NCBI RefSeq assembly: GCF_900099995.1 | Contig: NZ_FNCZ01000001.1 | Coordinates: 248,001 to 312,000, forward strand | DNA from: Winogradskyella thalassocola | Lineage (GTDB): Bacteria > Bacteroidota > Bacteroidia > Flavobacteriales > Flavobacteriaceae | DNA length: 64,000 nt | Direction of reading: 5' to 3' | Part shown: in pieces, positions 26,218 to 37,488 of the stretch | Numbering within the stretch: position 1 is the stretch's first letter | Layout of the letters: every line of letters begins with the position of its first letter | The notes under the pieces: model-generated | Told to the model about the DNA's origin: nothing | The model's database searches: none | What the model saw: the letters and a program-made list of their open reading frames with translations, nothing else | Made by a program: the position numbers and the translations under genes

Positions 26218-27954
26218 ATGAAAAAAAATAAAATTGCCCTACAGATCCTATCAATTGGCCTAATTGTTCTAAGTTTTAGTGCCTGTGATGATGATTTTGT
26301 ATCCCTAGAGTCTGATCTTATAAATAGTGGTGTTGCAACAAATTTTGATATTGATTCAGATAAATACGATGTCGTAGCATATACCAAGGCTTTAGCACCA
26401 GTACAAACGAATCGTCTTGGACTAACCACATTAGGCATATATGATGATGCCTATGGTAGAACAACTTCAAGTTTTGTAACACAGTTAACACCAATTACGT
26501 ACAATCCAACTTTTGGAGACGAAGCAAAGATTGATTCTGTTGTGGTTACCCTCCCCTATTTTAGCACTGCAACAGGTATTGACGATGATGGTAACATTAC
26601 TTACACACTAGATTCAGTGATCTCTAAAGGAGAAAATTACAATAACATAAAATTGAGAATTTTTGAAAATAATTATTTTATAAGAGATTTTGATCCTAGC
26701 GCTGGTTTTAATGAAGAGCAAGCTTATTATTCAGACCAAACGGCTTCGTCGTCAGAGACAATATCAACTACGGCTTTAGAGGGTGCAGAACTTACTTTTG
26801 TAGATTATGACAACGACACAGGTAGTATTATGACTGTAGTTAACAATGAGATTGACATAAACGACAAAGGCTATAGCTTAAAAGACGTTAATGAATTAGA
26901 TGAAAATGGAGATAAAACTCTATTACTAAACCAATCTCCAGGAATAAGAATTATGTTAGAACCTTCTTTTTGGGAAGATAAAATACTAGCTAAAGAGGGA
27001 GATCCTGTTTTAAGTAACTTAAATAATTTTACAGAGTATTTTAGAGGTCTTTATTTTAAAGCTGAAGCAGTAAACGATGATGGCAGTTTTCTTGTTTTAA
27101 ACACAGGAAGCACAAATAATGCTAACATCACAATTTATTACTCAAAATTAACAGCATCAACTACAGATGGAGCAGATATAAGAGATAACTCAACTTACGT
27201 TCTTAACTTTGGCTCTAATAAAATTAATTTTCTTGTAAACGATTTTACATTACCTATTGATAATGGAGATTCAGATGCTGGAGATAGTAGAATCTACTTA
27301 AAAGGAGGACAAGGTGCTATTGCCGGGATAAAATTATTTGATGGCTACGATGACGAAGCTGGTATGACTAAATTTGACAAATTCAGAAATGATTTTGTTA
27401 ACTTAAACCCAGAAGATGATACATTTGAGAGTTCTAAACGCCTAGTAAACGAAGCAAATCTTGTTTTTTATGTTGATAGAGATCAACTAGACTTATTAAA
27501 TGAAGATCCAGAAAATGAACCTAATCGCTTGTATCTGTATGATGTACCAAATAAAACGCCGTTAATCGATTATTATTTAGATGTTACTAATACCGCTCTA
27601 CCTTCGTTTTCTAAGATTAGACATCTTGGCGCTTTACAACGTGTAGACGATGAGCCAAGTAGTAAAGGTGTAAAATACAAATTGAAAATTACGGAACATA
27701 TCAACAATTTATTATTAAGAGATTCTACAAATGTTGAACTTGGTTTAGCTGTTTCTCTAAACGTAAATATCGAAGACCCTAGTGTTAGCTTTTCACAGAA
27801 TAAAGTGCAAACCGTTGATGATTTAGATTTAACAGTTCCTGTAAGCTCAATCCTAACACCAAGAGGAACTATATTGTATGGTAACAATACACCTGAATCG
27901 GATCAAAGTAAGCGTGTTTACTTAGAAATATATTATACAGAACCAAATTACTAA
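26218..27954 (+). CDS. DUF4270 lipoprotein
   Basis: A 578-residue lipoprotein (LSFSAC, lipidated C23) with the DUF4270 fold: repeated beta-rich segments, an early pattern IDSVVVTLPYF, an IRIMLEPSFW segment and late VYLEIYYTEP. Function unknown in the literature known to me. It starts 8 bases after the GT5-domain gene and ends 12 bases before glmS. That three-gene order is characteristic of Bacteroidota and hints at a link to cell-surface sugar metabolism. Confidence 0.88.
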   Translation: MKKNKIALQILSIGLIVLSFSACDDDFVSLESDLINSGVATNFDIDSDKYDVVAYTKALAPVQTNRLGLTTLGIYDDAYGRTTSSFVTQLTPITYNPTFGDEAKIDSVVVTLPYFSTATGIDDDGNITYTLDSVISKGENYNNIKLRIFENNYFIRDFDPSAGFNEEQAYYSDQTASSSETISTTALEGAELTFVDYDNDTGSIMTVVNNEIDINDKGYSLKDVNELDENGDKTLLLNQSPGIRIMLEPSFWEDKILAKEGDPVLSNLNNFTEYFRGLYFKAEAVNDDGSFLVLNTGSTNNANITIYYSKLTASTTDGADIRDNSTYVLNFGSNKINFLVNDFTLPIDNGDSDAGDSRIYLKGGQGAIAGIKLFDGYDDEAGMTKFDKFRNDFVNLNPEDDTFESSKRLVNEANLVFYVDRDQLDLLNEDPENEPNRLYLYDVPNKTPLIDYYLDVTNTALPSFSKIRHLGALQRVDDEPSSKGVKYKLKITEHINNLLLRDSTNVELGLAVSLNVNIEDPSVSFSQNKVQTVDDLDLTVPVSSILTPRGTILYGNNTPESDQSKRVYLEIYYTEPNY

Positions 27955-27966
27955 AAAAAATAACCT

Positions 27967-29814
27967 ATGTGTGGAATTGTTGGATACATTGGCCATCGAG
28001 AGGCTTATCCTATTATTATTAAAGGACTTCAAAGACTAGAATACAGAGGCTATGATAGTGCTGGTATTGCCTTATACGACGGAAATGCAATTAAACTATC
28101 AAAGACTAAAGGCAAAGTTTCTGACCTCAAAAATAAAATAGAGAACGAAATTTCTACAGATGGAACTTTAGGTATTGGACATACACGTTGGGCTACTCAT
28201 GGTGTACCAAACGATGTAAATTCTCACCCGCACTACTCTAATTCTGGAGACTTAGTCATTATTCATAATGGAATCATTGAGAATTACGATTCCTTAAAAA
28301 AAGAATTAATTAAACGTGGTTACACGTTTCATTCAGATACAGATACCGAAGTATTGGTTAATCTTATTGAAGAGGTACAAAAAAACGATAACCTAAAACT
28401 AGGTAAAGCCGTTCAAGTTGCTTTAAACCAAGTTGTAGGTGCTTATGCTATTGCAGTTTTTGACAAGAATAAACCTAATGAAATTGTTGTAGCAAAACTC
28501 GGTAGCCCATTAGCAATAGGTATTGGTGATGATGAGTTTTTCATAGCAAGTGACGCTTCTCCTTTTATAGAATATACTAAGAACGCTATTTATCTTGAAG
28601 ATGAAGAAATGGCCATTATTAGAAGAGGTAAAAAAATAAAAGTCCGAAAAATTAAGAATGACGTTTTAGTAGATCCTTATGTACAAGAACTTCAACTTAA
28701 TTTAGAACAAATCGAAAAAGGTGGTTACGACCATTTTATGCTTAAAGAGATTTATGAGCAACCTAGTGCTATTTTAGACACCTTTAGAGGTCGTTTACTA
28801 AGTAATGAAGGCATGATTAAATTAGCTGGTGTTGAGGATAATATGAAAAAATTCTTAGCAGCTGACCGTATCATCATCGTAGCATGTGGTACATCTTGGC
28901 ATGCTGGCTTAGTTGCAGAATATATATTTGAAGATTTAGCGAGAATTCCTGTTGAAGTAGAGTATGCTTCAGAATTTAGATATAGAAATCCTGTAATTAC
29001 AGAAAAAGATATTGTTATCGCTATTTCTCAATCTGGTGAAACCGCAGATACTTTAGCTGCTATAAAATTAGCAAAATCCAAAGGAGCTTTTGTTTTTGGA
29101 GTGTGTAATGTTGTTGGATCAACGATAGCAAGAGAAACAGACGCAGGTGCTTATACGCATGCTGGCCCAGAAATTGGAGTAGCATCAACTAAAGCTTTTA
29201 CTACACAGATTACTGTATTAACCTTAATGGCATTACGTCTTGCGAGAGCTAAAGGTACCATGTCGAGTTCAGAATTTAGACATCACCTTATTGAGCTTGA
29301 AACCATCCCTGGAAAAGTTGAAGAAGCTTTAAAATCGGATGCTTACGTAAAAACTGTTGCAGAAATTTATAAAGATTCTAAAAACTGTTTATATCTAGGT
29401 CGTGGATTTAATTTCCCTGTCGCTTTAGAAGGAGCTTTAAAACTTAAAGAGATTTCTTATATTCATGCTGAAGGATATCCTGCCGCAGAAATGAAACATG
29501 GTCCTATTGCTCTTATTGATGAGCATATGCCAGTTATCGTTATTGCAACTAAAATGGGACATTATGATAAAGTGGTGAGTAACATTCAAGAAATTAAAGC
29601 TCGAAAAGGTAAAATTATAGGTATTGTTACAAAAGGCGATACAAGTGTTAAGGAACTTGCAGATCATGTGATTGAAGTACCTGAAACATTAGAGTGCTTA
29701 ACTCCTTTATTAACCACTATTCCTTTACAGTTATTATCATATCATATTGCTGTAATGTTAGAAAAAAATGTGGATCAGCCTAGAAACCTAGCTAAATCTG
29801 TTACTGTAGAATAA
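27967..29814 (+). CDS. glmS: Glutamine-fructose-6-phosphate aminotransferase (isomerising)
   Basis: A 615-residue GlmS that makes glucosamine 6-phosphate for peptidoglycan and LPS. The N-terminal glutaminase has the catalytic Cys2 (MCGIVGYIG), with HTRWATHG near 74-81. Two SIS sugar-isomerase domains follow (ACGTSWHAG, SQSGETADT), and the protein ends in the canonical KSVTVE. The upstream 12 bases have no room for a glmS ribozyme. A strong terminator follows. Confidence 0.97.
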   Translation: MCGIVGYIGHREAYPIIIKGLQRLEYRGYDSAGIALYDGNAIKLSKTKGKVSDLKNKIENEISTDGTLGIGHTRWATHGVPNDVNSHPHYSNSGDLVIIHNGIIENYDSLKKELIKRGYTFHSDTDTEVLVNLIEEVQKNDNLKLGKAVQVALNQVVGAYAIAVFDKNKPNEIVVAKLGSPLAIGIGDDEFFIASDASPFIEYTKNAIYLEDEEMAIIRRGKKIKVRKIKNDVLVDPYVQELQLNLEQIEKGGYDHFMLKEIYEQPSAILDTFRGRLLSNEGMIKLAGVEDNMKKFLAADRIIIVACGTSWHAGLVAEYIFEDLARIPVEVEYASEFRYRNPVITEKDIVIAISQSGETADTLAAIKLAKSKGAFVFGVCNVVGSTIARETDAGAYTHAGPEIGVASTKAFTTQITVLTLMALRLARAKGTMSSSEFRHHLIELETIPGKVEEALKSDAYVKTVAEIYKDSKNCLYLGRGFNFPVALEGALKLKEISYIHAEGYPAAEMKHGPIALIDEHMPVIVIATKMGHYDKVVSNIQEIKARKGKIIGIVTKGDTSVKELADHVIEVPETLECLTPLLTTIPLQLLSYHIAVMLEKNVDQPRNLAKSVTVE

Positions 29815-29844
29815 GCAAGAACAGTTATCAAAATCATATTTCAG

Positions 29845-29884
29845 AGCCTAAAAATTGAAACATTCTCAATTTTTAGGCTTTATT
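29845..29884 (+). terminator. Intrinsic terminator of the glmS operon
   Basis: Perfect 14-bp stem: arms 29845-29858 and 29866-29879 around a 7-base loop, then a T-rich tail. Confidence 0.85.
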
Positions 29885-29987
29885 TTTACAACAAAATGCT
29901 ATGCGTGCATAATTTTATGAGAATTTCTTATTGAATTTTCATATATTTAATTAAATTGCTCATCTAATTAATTAACTAATCTCTAAC

Positions 29988-32750
29988 ATGAAGACAATCT
30001 TAAAGCTTTTCACTATGCTTTTTTGTGTGGCATCTTTTGCTCAAACCACTATAAAAGGTAAAATTATTGACAATACTGGGTTACCATTACCTGGTGCAAA
30101 CATTGTAATAGTAGGAACTAGTACAGGTACAGTATCTGACTTTGACGGAAACTATACCCTAACAGCTACTCAAGAACTACCCTTTTCAATTCGTGTAAGT
30201 TACGCTGGTTTTGAACCTCAAACTATCGAGATTACTTCCAACAATCAAGTCGTAGACGTAACATTAGCTGAGGGCAACTCATTTGATGAAGTTGTAATTT
30301 CTGCATCACGTACCCCTGAACGAATTTTCGAATCACCAGTAACTGTAGAACGTTTCGGCTTAAAAGAAATTAAAAATACAGCTTCCGCAAGTTTCTATGA
30401 AGGACTAGAAAACCTTAAAGGTGTTGACGTCAACACAAATAGTTTAACCTTCAAATCTATAAACACTAGAGGTTTTGCAACATTCGCAAACACACGTTTT
30501 ATGCAGTTAGTAGATGGTATGGATAATTCTGCACCAGCATTAAACTTTCCTATTGGAAATTTGGTAGGAATGAACGAAACTGATGTATTTAGTGTTGAGT
30601 TATTACCTGGAGCGGCATCTGCACTATATGGAGCAAATGCTTTTAATGGTATCTTATTTATGCGTAGCAAGAGTCCTTTTGACTTTCAAGGTATAAGCGG
30701 TTACCACAAACAAGGTATAACATCACAAGATGCAGGTGGAGACAATACTTATAGAGATTCTGGTATTAGAATGGCTTATAAATTTAGCGAAAAATTTGCA
30801 GCCAAAGTGAACTTTGGATGGTTAAAAGGAACTGACTGGACTGCTAATAACTATAACGGTAAACCAGGAACAGGTGACACAAGAGAAAGTGTAGGTTATG
30901 ACGGAATCAACGTATACGGTGATTTAGTTTCTACCAATATTAGAACAGCATCAGGTTTAGGTATTATTCCAGATGTAGTAGTAAGTAGAACAGGTTACGA
31001 AGAAAGACACCTAACAGACTATAATGCGGAAAGTATTAAAGCCGATTGGGGATTATACTTTAGACCTTGGGAAAACGATTTTGAAATTCAATATATCGGA
31101 AAATATGGTACAGGTAATACGATATACCAAGGTAGTAACAGGTACAATATTGCCGGTTTCTCTCAACAACAACATAAAATTGAAGTGAGAAATGATAATT
31201 TCTTCGTTAGAGGTTATGTAGTTTCTGATGACGCTGGAGATTCTTATGATATGGTCTTTACAGGTGTTAACATTCTGAATGCTTGGAAACCTCACGCACA
31301 ATGGTTTCAAGAATACATTGGAGCATATGCAGGTGCAACATTAGGGGGTGCTACAGACACTCAAGCACATGTTGCCGCAAGAGCAGCTGCAGAAACAGGT
31401 AGATTCGAACCAGGTACTCCAGAATTTGATGCTGCATTTGAAAGAAGTATCAATGACCCTAGCTTACTTACCGGATCAAAATTTCAAGATCAATCAAAAT
31501 ACTATCATAGTGATGCTAATTACAACTTTAGTCATTTATGGGATGCCGTAGATGTTCAAGTAGGTGGTTCTTACAGAAAATACAGTTTAAATTCTTCTGG
31601 AACAATTTACACGGATTTTGATGGCCCTATCGATTATTCTGAATATGGAATCTATACGCAACTTCAAAAAGAATTAGAGTTAAATGAAGATATGACATTA
31701 AAACTTACAGCTTCTGCACGTTATGATAAGTCAGAATTTTTTGATGGCTTTCTTTCTCCAAGAATCTCTGCTGGTTTAACGGTAAACAGAAATCATAATA
31801 TTAGAGCGTCGTTACAAACAGGTTTTAGAAACCCAACCACGCAAGATTTATTTATTGGTCTTGACGCTGGAGCAAGAGTCTTAGTTGGTTCTGCACCTAC
31901 AAATTTAGATCGTTATGAAAGAACTCACAACGTTAATCCAGGTGGTATTGCTTTAGGTCAGCCAGCTACGATTACTCAAACAGGTCGTGCGGCTTATGAA
32001 AATTCATACTTAAATTCGTCTGTAATAGCTTATTTGGCGAGTGGTAATACCGTAGGGACTAGAGATGCTAGCTTATTAGAAGTAGGTAATTCTGATATCG
32101 TTACACCTGAAAAAATTACGTCTATGGAAGTTGGATATAGAGGTAAATTAGATAAGGTAATCATAGATATGAGTATTTACTATAACAAATACCAAGACTT
32201 TATTTCTGGAGAAATTGTTAGTGCACCTTTATATGGAACGGCTGGAACCAACGATATTTCTGTGGATGCAATTTCAAATCGCGATTACAAAGATTACCAA
32301 ACCTACAGTAATTCAGAAGCAGATGTTAATTCATATGGTGGATCTATAGGTTTAGATGTAAAAGTTTTAGGCGGTTTTGATTTAGGTGGAAGTTATACTT
32401 ATACGAAACAAGATTTTGATCAAGCTGCGTTCCCTGATTTTATCACAAGTTTTAATACTCCAGAACACAAGACTAAACTTAGTTTTGGAAATACAGAGGT
32501 CGTTAAAAATATCGGATTTAATCTTGCTTGGAGATGGAGTGATAACTATTATTGGCAAGCAACCTTCGGTAACGGAGACATCCCAGCCTATCATGTTTTA
32601 GATGCTCAAGTGAATTTCAAAATACCTGCGCTAAAGTCCTCATTAAAACTAGGTGCTACAAACTTACTTGGAGATGAATACTTTACTGCTATTGGAGTAG
32701 GAAGTATTGGCTCTATGTATTATGCATCTTGGACTATTAATAACTTATAA
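29988..32750 (+). CDS. SusC-like TonB-dependent outer-membrane receptor
   Basis: A 920-residue TonB receptor with signal peptide 1-18. An N-terminal carboxypeptidase-regulatory-like domain (about 20-100, starting TTIKGKIIDNTGLPLPGAN) is followed by a plug (about 110-220, VDGMDNS, LPGAASALYGANAFNGIL) and a long barrel ending in an aromatic-rich strand. No SusD homologue follows; instead an SGNH-hydrolase lipoprotein starts 12 bases downstream, so receptor and lipoprotein probably work together. Substrate unknown. Confidence 0.92.
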   Translation: MKTILKLFTMLFCVASFAQTTIKGKIIDNTGLPLPGANIVIVGTSTGTVSDFDGNYTLTATQELPFSIRVSYAGFEPQTIEITSNNQVVDVTLAEGNSFDEVVISASRTPERIFESPVTVERFGLKEIKNTASASFYEGLENLKGVDVNTNSLTFKSINTRGFATFANTRFMQLVDGMDNSAPALNFPIGNLVGMNETDVFSVELLPGAASALYGANAFNGILFMRSKSPFDFQGISGYHKQGITSQDAGGDNTYRDSGIRMAYKFSEKFAAKVNFGWLKGTDWTANNYNGKPGTGDTRESVGYDGINVYGDLVSTNIRTASGLGIIPDVVVSRTGYEERHLTDYNAESIKADWGLYFRPWENDFEIQYIGKYGTGNTIYQGSNRYNIAGFSQQQHKIEVRNDNFFVRGYVVSDDAGDSYDMVFTGVNILNAWKPHAQWFQEYIGAYAGATLGGATDTQAHVAARAAAETGRFEPGTPEFDAAFERSINDPSLLTGSKFQDQSKYYHSDANYNFSHLWDAVDVQVGGSYRKYSLNSSGTIYTDFDGPIDYSEYGIYTQLQKELELNEDMTLKLTASARYDKSEFFDGFLSPRISAGLTVNRNHNIRASLQTGFRNPTTQDLFIGLDAGARVLVGSAPTNLDRYERTHNVNPGGIALGQPATITQTGRAAYENSYLNSSVIAYLASGNTVGTRDASLLEVGNSDIVTPEKITSMEVGYRGKLDKVIIDMSIYYNKYQDFISGEIVSAPLYGTAGTNDISVDAISNRDYKDYQTYSNSEADVNSYGGSIGLDVKVLGGFDLGGSYTYTKQDFDQAAFPDFITSFNTPEHKTKLSFGNTEVVKNIGFNLAWRWSDNYYWQATFGNGDIPAYHVLDAQVNFKIPALKSSLKLGATNLLGDEYFTAIGVGSIGSMYYASWTINNL

Positions 32751-32762
32751 AATTGATATAAA

Positions 32763-34415
32763 ATGAAAAAGTTTAAATATATATTTCTTTCAGCGGTCCT
32801 TATAGGGTTTACAGCTTGTAGTGAAGACGACTACGATTATTCACCAACCGCTGAACCTTTACCAGAATTAACAACGGGATCCTTAGATTTTTCAAAATAT
32901 GTTGCCGTTGGGGCATCTTTCACCGCCGGCTTCACAGATAATGCCTTATTTATTAATGCGCAAGAAAACTCATTCCCAAATATACTATCACAACAGTTTG
33001 CTTTTAGTAATGGTGGCAGCTTCACACAACCTTTAATGAGTGATAATATTGGTGGGCTATTATATAGCGGAAACGTTATAACCAATCCAAGATTATTTTT
33101 TAATGGTTCTGGACCTGTAGGTTTACCTGCAACGCCTACAACCGAAACTACAAGTGTTTTATCAGGACCTTTTAATAATATGGGAGTACCTGGCGCAAAA
33201 AGTTTTCACCTTATAGCACCTGGCTATGGTAATCTTGCAGGAGTTCCTGTGGGAGCTGCCAATCCGTATTACGCTAGAATGGCTTCATCCCCAAACGCAA
33301 CTATTATTGGTGATGCTGTGGCTCAAAGCCCAACGTTTTTCACACTTTCTGAAGTAGGCGGAAACGATGTATTGGCCTATGCAACCTCTGGAGGAACAGG
33401 TGTTGATCAAACAGGGAATTTAGATCCATCTACATATGGAGGAAACGATATTACAGATCCTAACGTATTTGCCCAAGTTTTTTCAGGTCTAGTAGATGGT
33501 TTAACTGCAAACGGGGCAAAAGGAGCTCTTGCGAATGTACCTTACATCACAAACTTATCGCATTTTACAACGGTACCTCATAATCCATTAAGTCCTGCGA
33601 ATCCTAGTTTCGGACCGTTAATTCCAACATTAAATGGGGTTTTTGGACAATTAAATCAAGTATATGCTTATTTACAATCTGTTGGTGCAATTAGTAATGC
33701 CGCAGAACGCTCTGTAGTTTTTTCATCGACCGAAGCAAGTGCTGTTGTCATAAAAGATGAAACATTAACAGATATCTCGGCTCAAATGATTGGGGTTTTA
33801 AATGCGAGTCCAACGTTTCCTGCTTTTGTAGAATCGTTTGGATTGCCTGCAGCAGCAGCTCCATTAGTTGCCAACCTATTAGGTAGCATTTACGGACAAA
33901 CAAGACAAGCAACTTCTGCCGAATTATTAGTACTACCGAGTAGTTCTATTATTGGGACAGTAAACACAACAACCTTTGCTTATTTACAATCACAAGGTTT
34001 ACCAGAAAGTCTTGCAGGCCAATTTTCAGTGGAAGGTGTTACAAATCCTCTAGCTGATAAATGGGTGTTATTACCGAGTGAACAACTTGCTATTAAAAAC
34101 GCAACTGATGCTTATAATATGACTATTGATGCCGTAGCAGCATCTAAAGGATTAGCAGTCGTAGATTTTAAAGGTATTTTAGAAGAAGCTTCAGCTACGG
34201 GGATCTCTGATAGTGATTTTACCTTAACAACCGATTTGGTAACTGGAGGTCTTGTCAGTTTAGATGGTGTTCATTTAACCGCGAGAGGTTATGCTGTAAT
34301 GGCTAATAAATTTTTAGAAGCGATAGATATGACCTATGGATCTAATTTTATAGCTGCAGGTGTTAAAGCAAATACAGGAGATTATCCTACTAACTATTCG
34401 CCAACACTTCAATAA
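32763..34415 (+). CDS. SGNH/GDSL-family hydrolase lipoprotein
   Basis: A 550-residue lipoprotein (GFTAC, C19). SGNH blocks are visible: block I as VAVGASFTAG with Ser52 (GAS instead of GDS), block II as NNMGVPGAKS, block III as GGND (N201), and block V as DGVHLTARGY (D501, H504). A long insertion between blocks III and V makes it larger than typical enzymes. It follows the TonB receptor in the same operon, suggesting a surface lipase or esterase that releases the molecule taken up. Activity is inferred. Confidence 0.87.
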   Translation: MKKFKYIFLSAVLIGFTACSEDDYDYSPTAEPLPELTTGSLDFSKYVAVGASFTAGFTDNALFINAQENSFPNILSQQFAFSNGGSFTQPLMSDNIGGLLYSGNVITNPRLFFNGSGPVGLPATPTTETTSVLSGPFNNMGVPGAKSFHLIAPGYGNLAGVPVGAANPYYARMASSPNATIIGDAVAQSPTFFTLSEVGGNDVLAYATSGGTGVDQTGNLDPSTYGGNDITDPNVFAQVFSGLVDGLTANGAKGALANVPYITNLSHFTTVPHNPLSPANPSFGPLIPTLNGVFGQLNQVYAYLQSVGAISNAAERSVVFSSTEASAVVIKDETLTDISAQMIGVLNASPTFPAFVESFGLPAAAAPLVANLLGSIYGQTRQATSAELLVLPSSSIIGTVNTTTFAYLQSQGLPESLAGQFSVEGVTNPLADKWVLLPSEQLAIKNATDAYNMTIDAVAASKGLAVVDFKGILEEASATGISDSDFTLTTDLVTGGLVSLDGVHLTARGYAVMANKFLEAIDMTYGSNFIAAGVKANTGDYPTNYSPTLQ

Positions 34416-34436
34416 ACACACATATATTTTTATAAC

Positions 34437-34467
34437 AAAAACACGCTCAAAACGAGCGTGTTTTTTT
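34437..34467 (+). terminator. Intrinsic terminator after the SGNH lipoprotein gene
   Basis: ACACGCTC and GAGCGTGT arms (34441-34448, 34454-34461) flanked by A and T runs. Confidence 0.88.
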
Positions 34468-34503
34468 ATTCAAAAAATACTGTTATTTTTTTAAATAAAA
34501 CCA

Positions 34504-34511
34504 TATCTTTG
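34504..34511 (+). promoter_or_regulatory. Probable -7 box of the atpD promoter
   Basis: TATCTTTG followed by CAGCG matches TAnnTTTG, 84 bases upstream of atpD, and comes after the terminator of the previous operon. Confidence 0.6.
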
Positions 34512-34592
34512 CAGCGCGAAAAACACACGTACTCAACTTGATTGAGAAAGCTGTTTTTCACATTTAAACTATTGCAAAACAAAAACATATAA

Positions 34593-36104
<1,512 letters not shown>

Positions 36105-36114
36105 TTGGTTTATA

Positions 36115-36142
36115 GTTGTTGGTTGCTAGTTTTTCCAACAAC
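36115..36142. repeat. Hairpin in the atpD-atpC gap
   Basis: Perfect inverted repeat GTTGTTGG (36115-36122) / CCAACAAC (36135-36142) with a 12-base loop, followed by further CAAC-rich sequence up to atpC. No T run follows, so a terminator is unlikely; it may set the ratio of the two subunits or be a repeat remnant. Confidence 0.5.
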
Positions 36143-36172
36143 CATCTACTAACAACAAACAACTAAAAGAAT

Positions 36173-36451
36173 ATGTATTTAGAAATTGTATCACCAGAAG
36201 CCACATTATTTAGCGGAGAAGTTACTTCGGTAACCGTTCCAGGAATAAATGGTGAATTTCAAATGTTGAATAATCACGCTCCTATTGTCTCTATTCTTAA
36301 AGAAGGACATGTGAAAGTTGATGGAAATAATATTCAATTAGAAAAAGAGGTTGAAGCTAAATTTACAAAATCAGATAAAGGGTTTTGGTTAGCTATCAAT
36401 TCTGGAACACTTGAAATGAAAGATAATAAGCTAATTATTTTAGCGGATTAA
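36173..36451 (+). CDS. atpC: F1 ATP synthase subunit epsilon
   Basis: A 92-residue epsilon subunit consisting of the N-terminal beta-sandwich (MYLEIVSPEATLFSGEV, VTVPGINGEFQML, NNHAPIVS). The C-terminal inhibitory helix pair of ~130-residue homologues is absent, normal for this phylum. Ends just before a bidirectional terminator. Confidence 0.95.
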   Translation: MYLEIVSPEATLFSGEVTSVTVPGINGEFQMLNNHAPIVSILKEGHVKVDGNNIQLEKEVEAKFTKSDKGFWLAINSGTLEMKDNKLIILAD

Positions 36452-36470
36452 CACATATCATCATAAAATA

Positions 36471-36508
36471 AAAAAGCGCGAAATAATTATTTCGCGCTTT
36501 TTTTTGTT
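36471..36508. terminator. Perfect-palindrome bidirectional terminator between atpC and the oxidoreductase gene
   Basis: A 32-bp perfect palindrome (36471-36502) with a GCGCG/CGCGC core, A-rich on the left and T-rich on the right. The stop codon of the minus-strand gene (36487) lies at its centre, so the terminator is partly inside that gene. Confidence 0.88.
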
Positions 36509-37482
36509 TTACAACTTACCAATATCTTATCCATAACCCAAGCCGTATGCAATCCATTCTGCCCTGTGGAAGGATGTTTCTCTACTCCATCGAGATGCTT
36601 TTTCATAGACTTTACATGATAAAATTGTATATGTTTAGGATTCTCAATTGTAAAAGTATTTGTATTATTTTTAGTGATTAACACTATAGGATCGTCTCCA
36701 AATACAGAAAACTGTATTTCACCTTCACTACCTACAATTCTAACATTGTCTTCTCTCTTATAAGCTCCAAAATTCCAACATGCCGCCCCTATAACTCCAG
36801 AACGGTGTAACCAAGATCCAGATATAGCATCCTTTGCTGTATATAAGTCTTGTTGATTTAAGCTGACTCCACTAGCCTCTTTTATATCCCCTAATAAATG
36901 GATAAACAAATCCAAACCATGGCTCGCCAAATCATCAAAATAGCCAGCAGGTGCTATTTTAGCATCGGTACGCCAATTATAATCGTCAGATAAATCTATT
37001 GGGCTTGGTGTACGCAATAAATTCCAATGGACATATCTTATGTTGCCAATAGATTTCGTATTTATCAATGTTTTTACTTTATCAAACCGTGGTAACGATC
37101 TACGGTAATACGCTATAAATAGGGGCAACTTTAGTTCTTCAAACGCATTATAGATGTCAAGACATTCCTTATAGCTCGGTGCCATTGGCTTTTCTATACA
37201 GCAAATTTTACCCGCTTCTGCCACTTTTAAGGCATACAAATGATGGCTATCTGGAGGAGTTGCAATATAGACTGCATCAACCTCTTTATCACTGATAAGT
37301 GCATCGGCATTATCGTAATACTTTTCTACATGATGGCGTTCTGCATAATCTTTAGCCAATGCTAATGTTCTACGCATTACAGCCACAAGTTTAAACCCAT
37401 CAACCAAACGATAAGCGGGCCCACTTTTAACTTCTGTAACATTACCACAGCCTATAATTCCCCATTTGATATCCTGTTTCAT
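36487..37482 (-). CDS. Gfo/Idh/MocA-family NAD(P)-dependent oxidoreductase
   Basis: A 331-residue dehydrogenase-like protein. The Rossmann motif GIIGCGNV is at residues 8-15, the catalytic-region EKP motif in CIEKPMAPSY near 95, and a GxxxDxxxH-like segment in FDDLASHGLDLFIHLLGD near 180. Members oxidise or reduce sugars and cyclitols. The gene starts 6 bases after the S24/XRE repressor gene ends and is probably co-transcribed with it, an odd partner for a damage-response regulator. Confidence 0.9.
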   Translation of the reverse strand: MKQDIKWGIIGCGNVTEVKSGPAYRLVDGFKLVAVMRRTLALAKDYAERHHVEKYYDNADALISDKEVDAVYIATPPDSHHLYALKVAEAGKICCIEKPMAPSYKECLDIYNAFEELKLPLFIAYYRRSLPRFDKVKTLINTKSIGNIRYVHWNLLRTPSPIDLSDDYNWRTDAKIAPAGYFDDLASHGLDLFIHLLGDIKEASGVSLNQQDLYTAKDAISGSWLHRSGVIGAACWNFGAYKREDNVRIVGSEGEIQFSVFGDDPIVLITKNNTNTFTIENPKHIQFYHVKSMKKHLDGVEKHPSTGQNGLHTAWVMDKILVSCKTKKSAK

Positions 37483-37488
37483 AATGCC

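Noticed and set aside
27955..27966. glmS ribozyme
   Set aside because: Only 12 bases separate glmS from the upstream gene, and the ribozyme is known from Gram-positive bacteria.
36105..36172. Terminator between atpD and atpC
   Set aside because: The 8-bp hairpin has no T run after it, and the two genes belong together.
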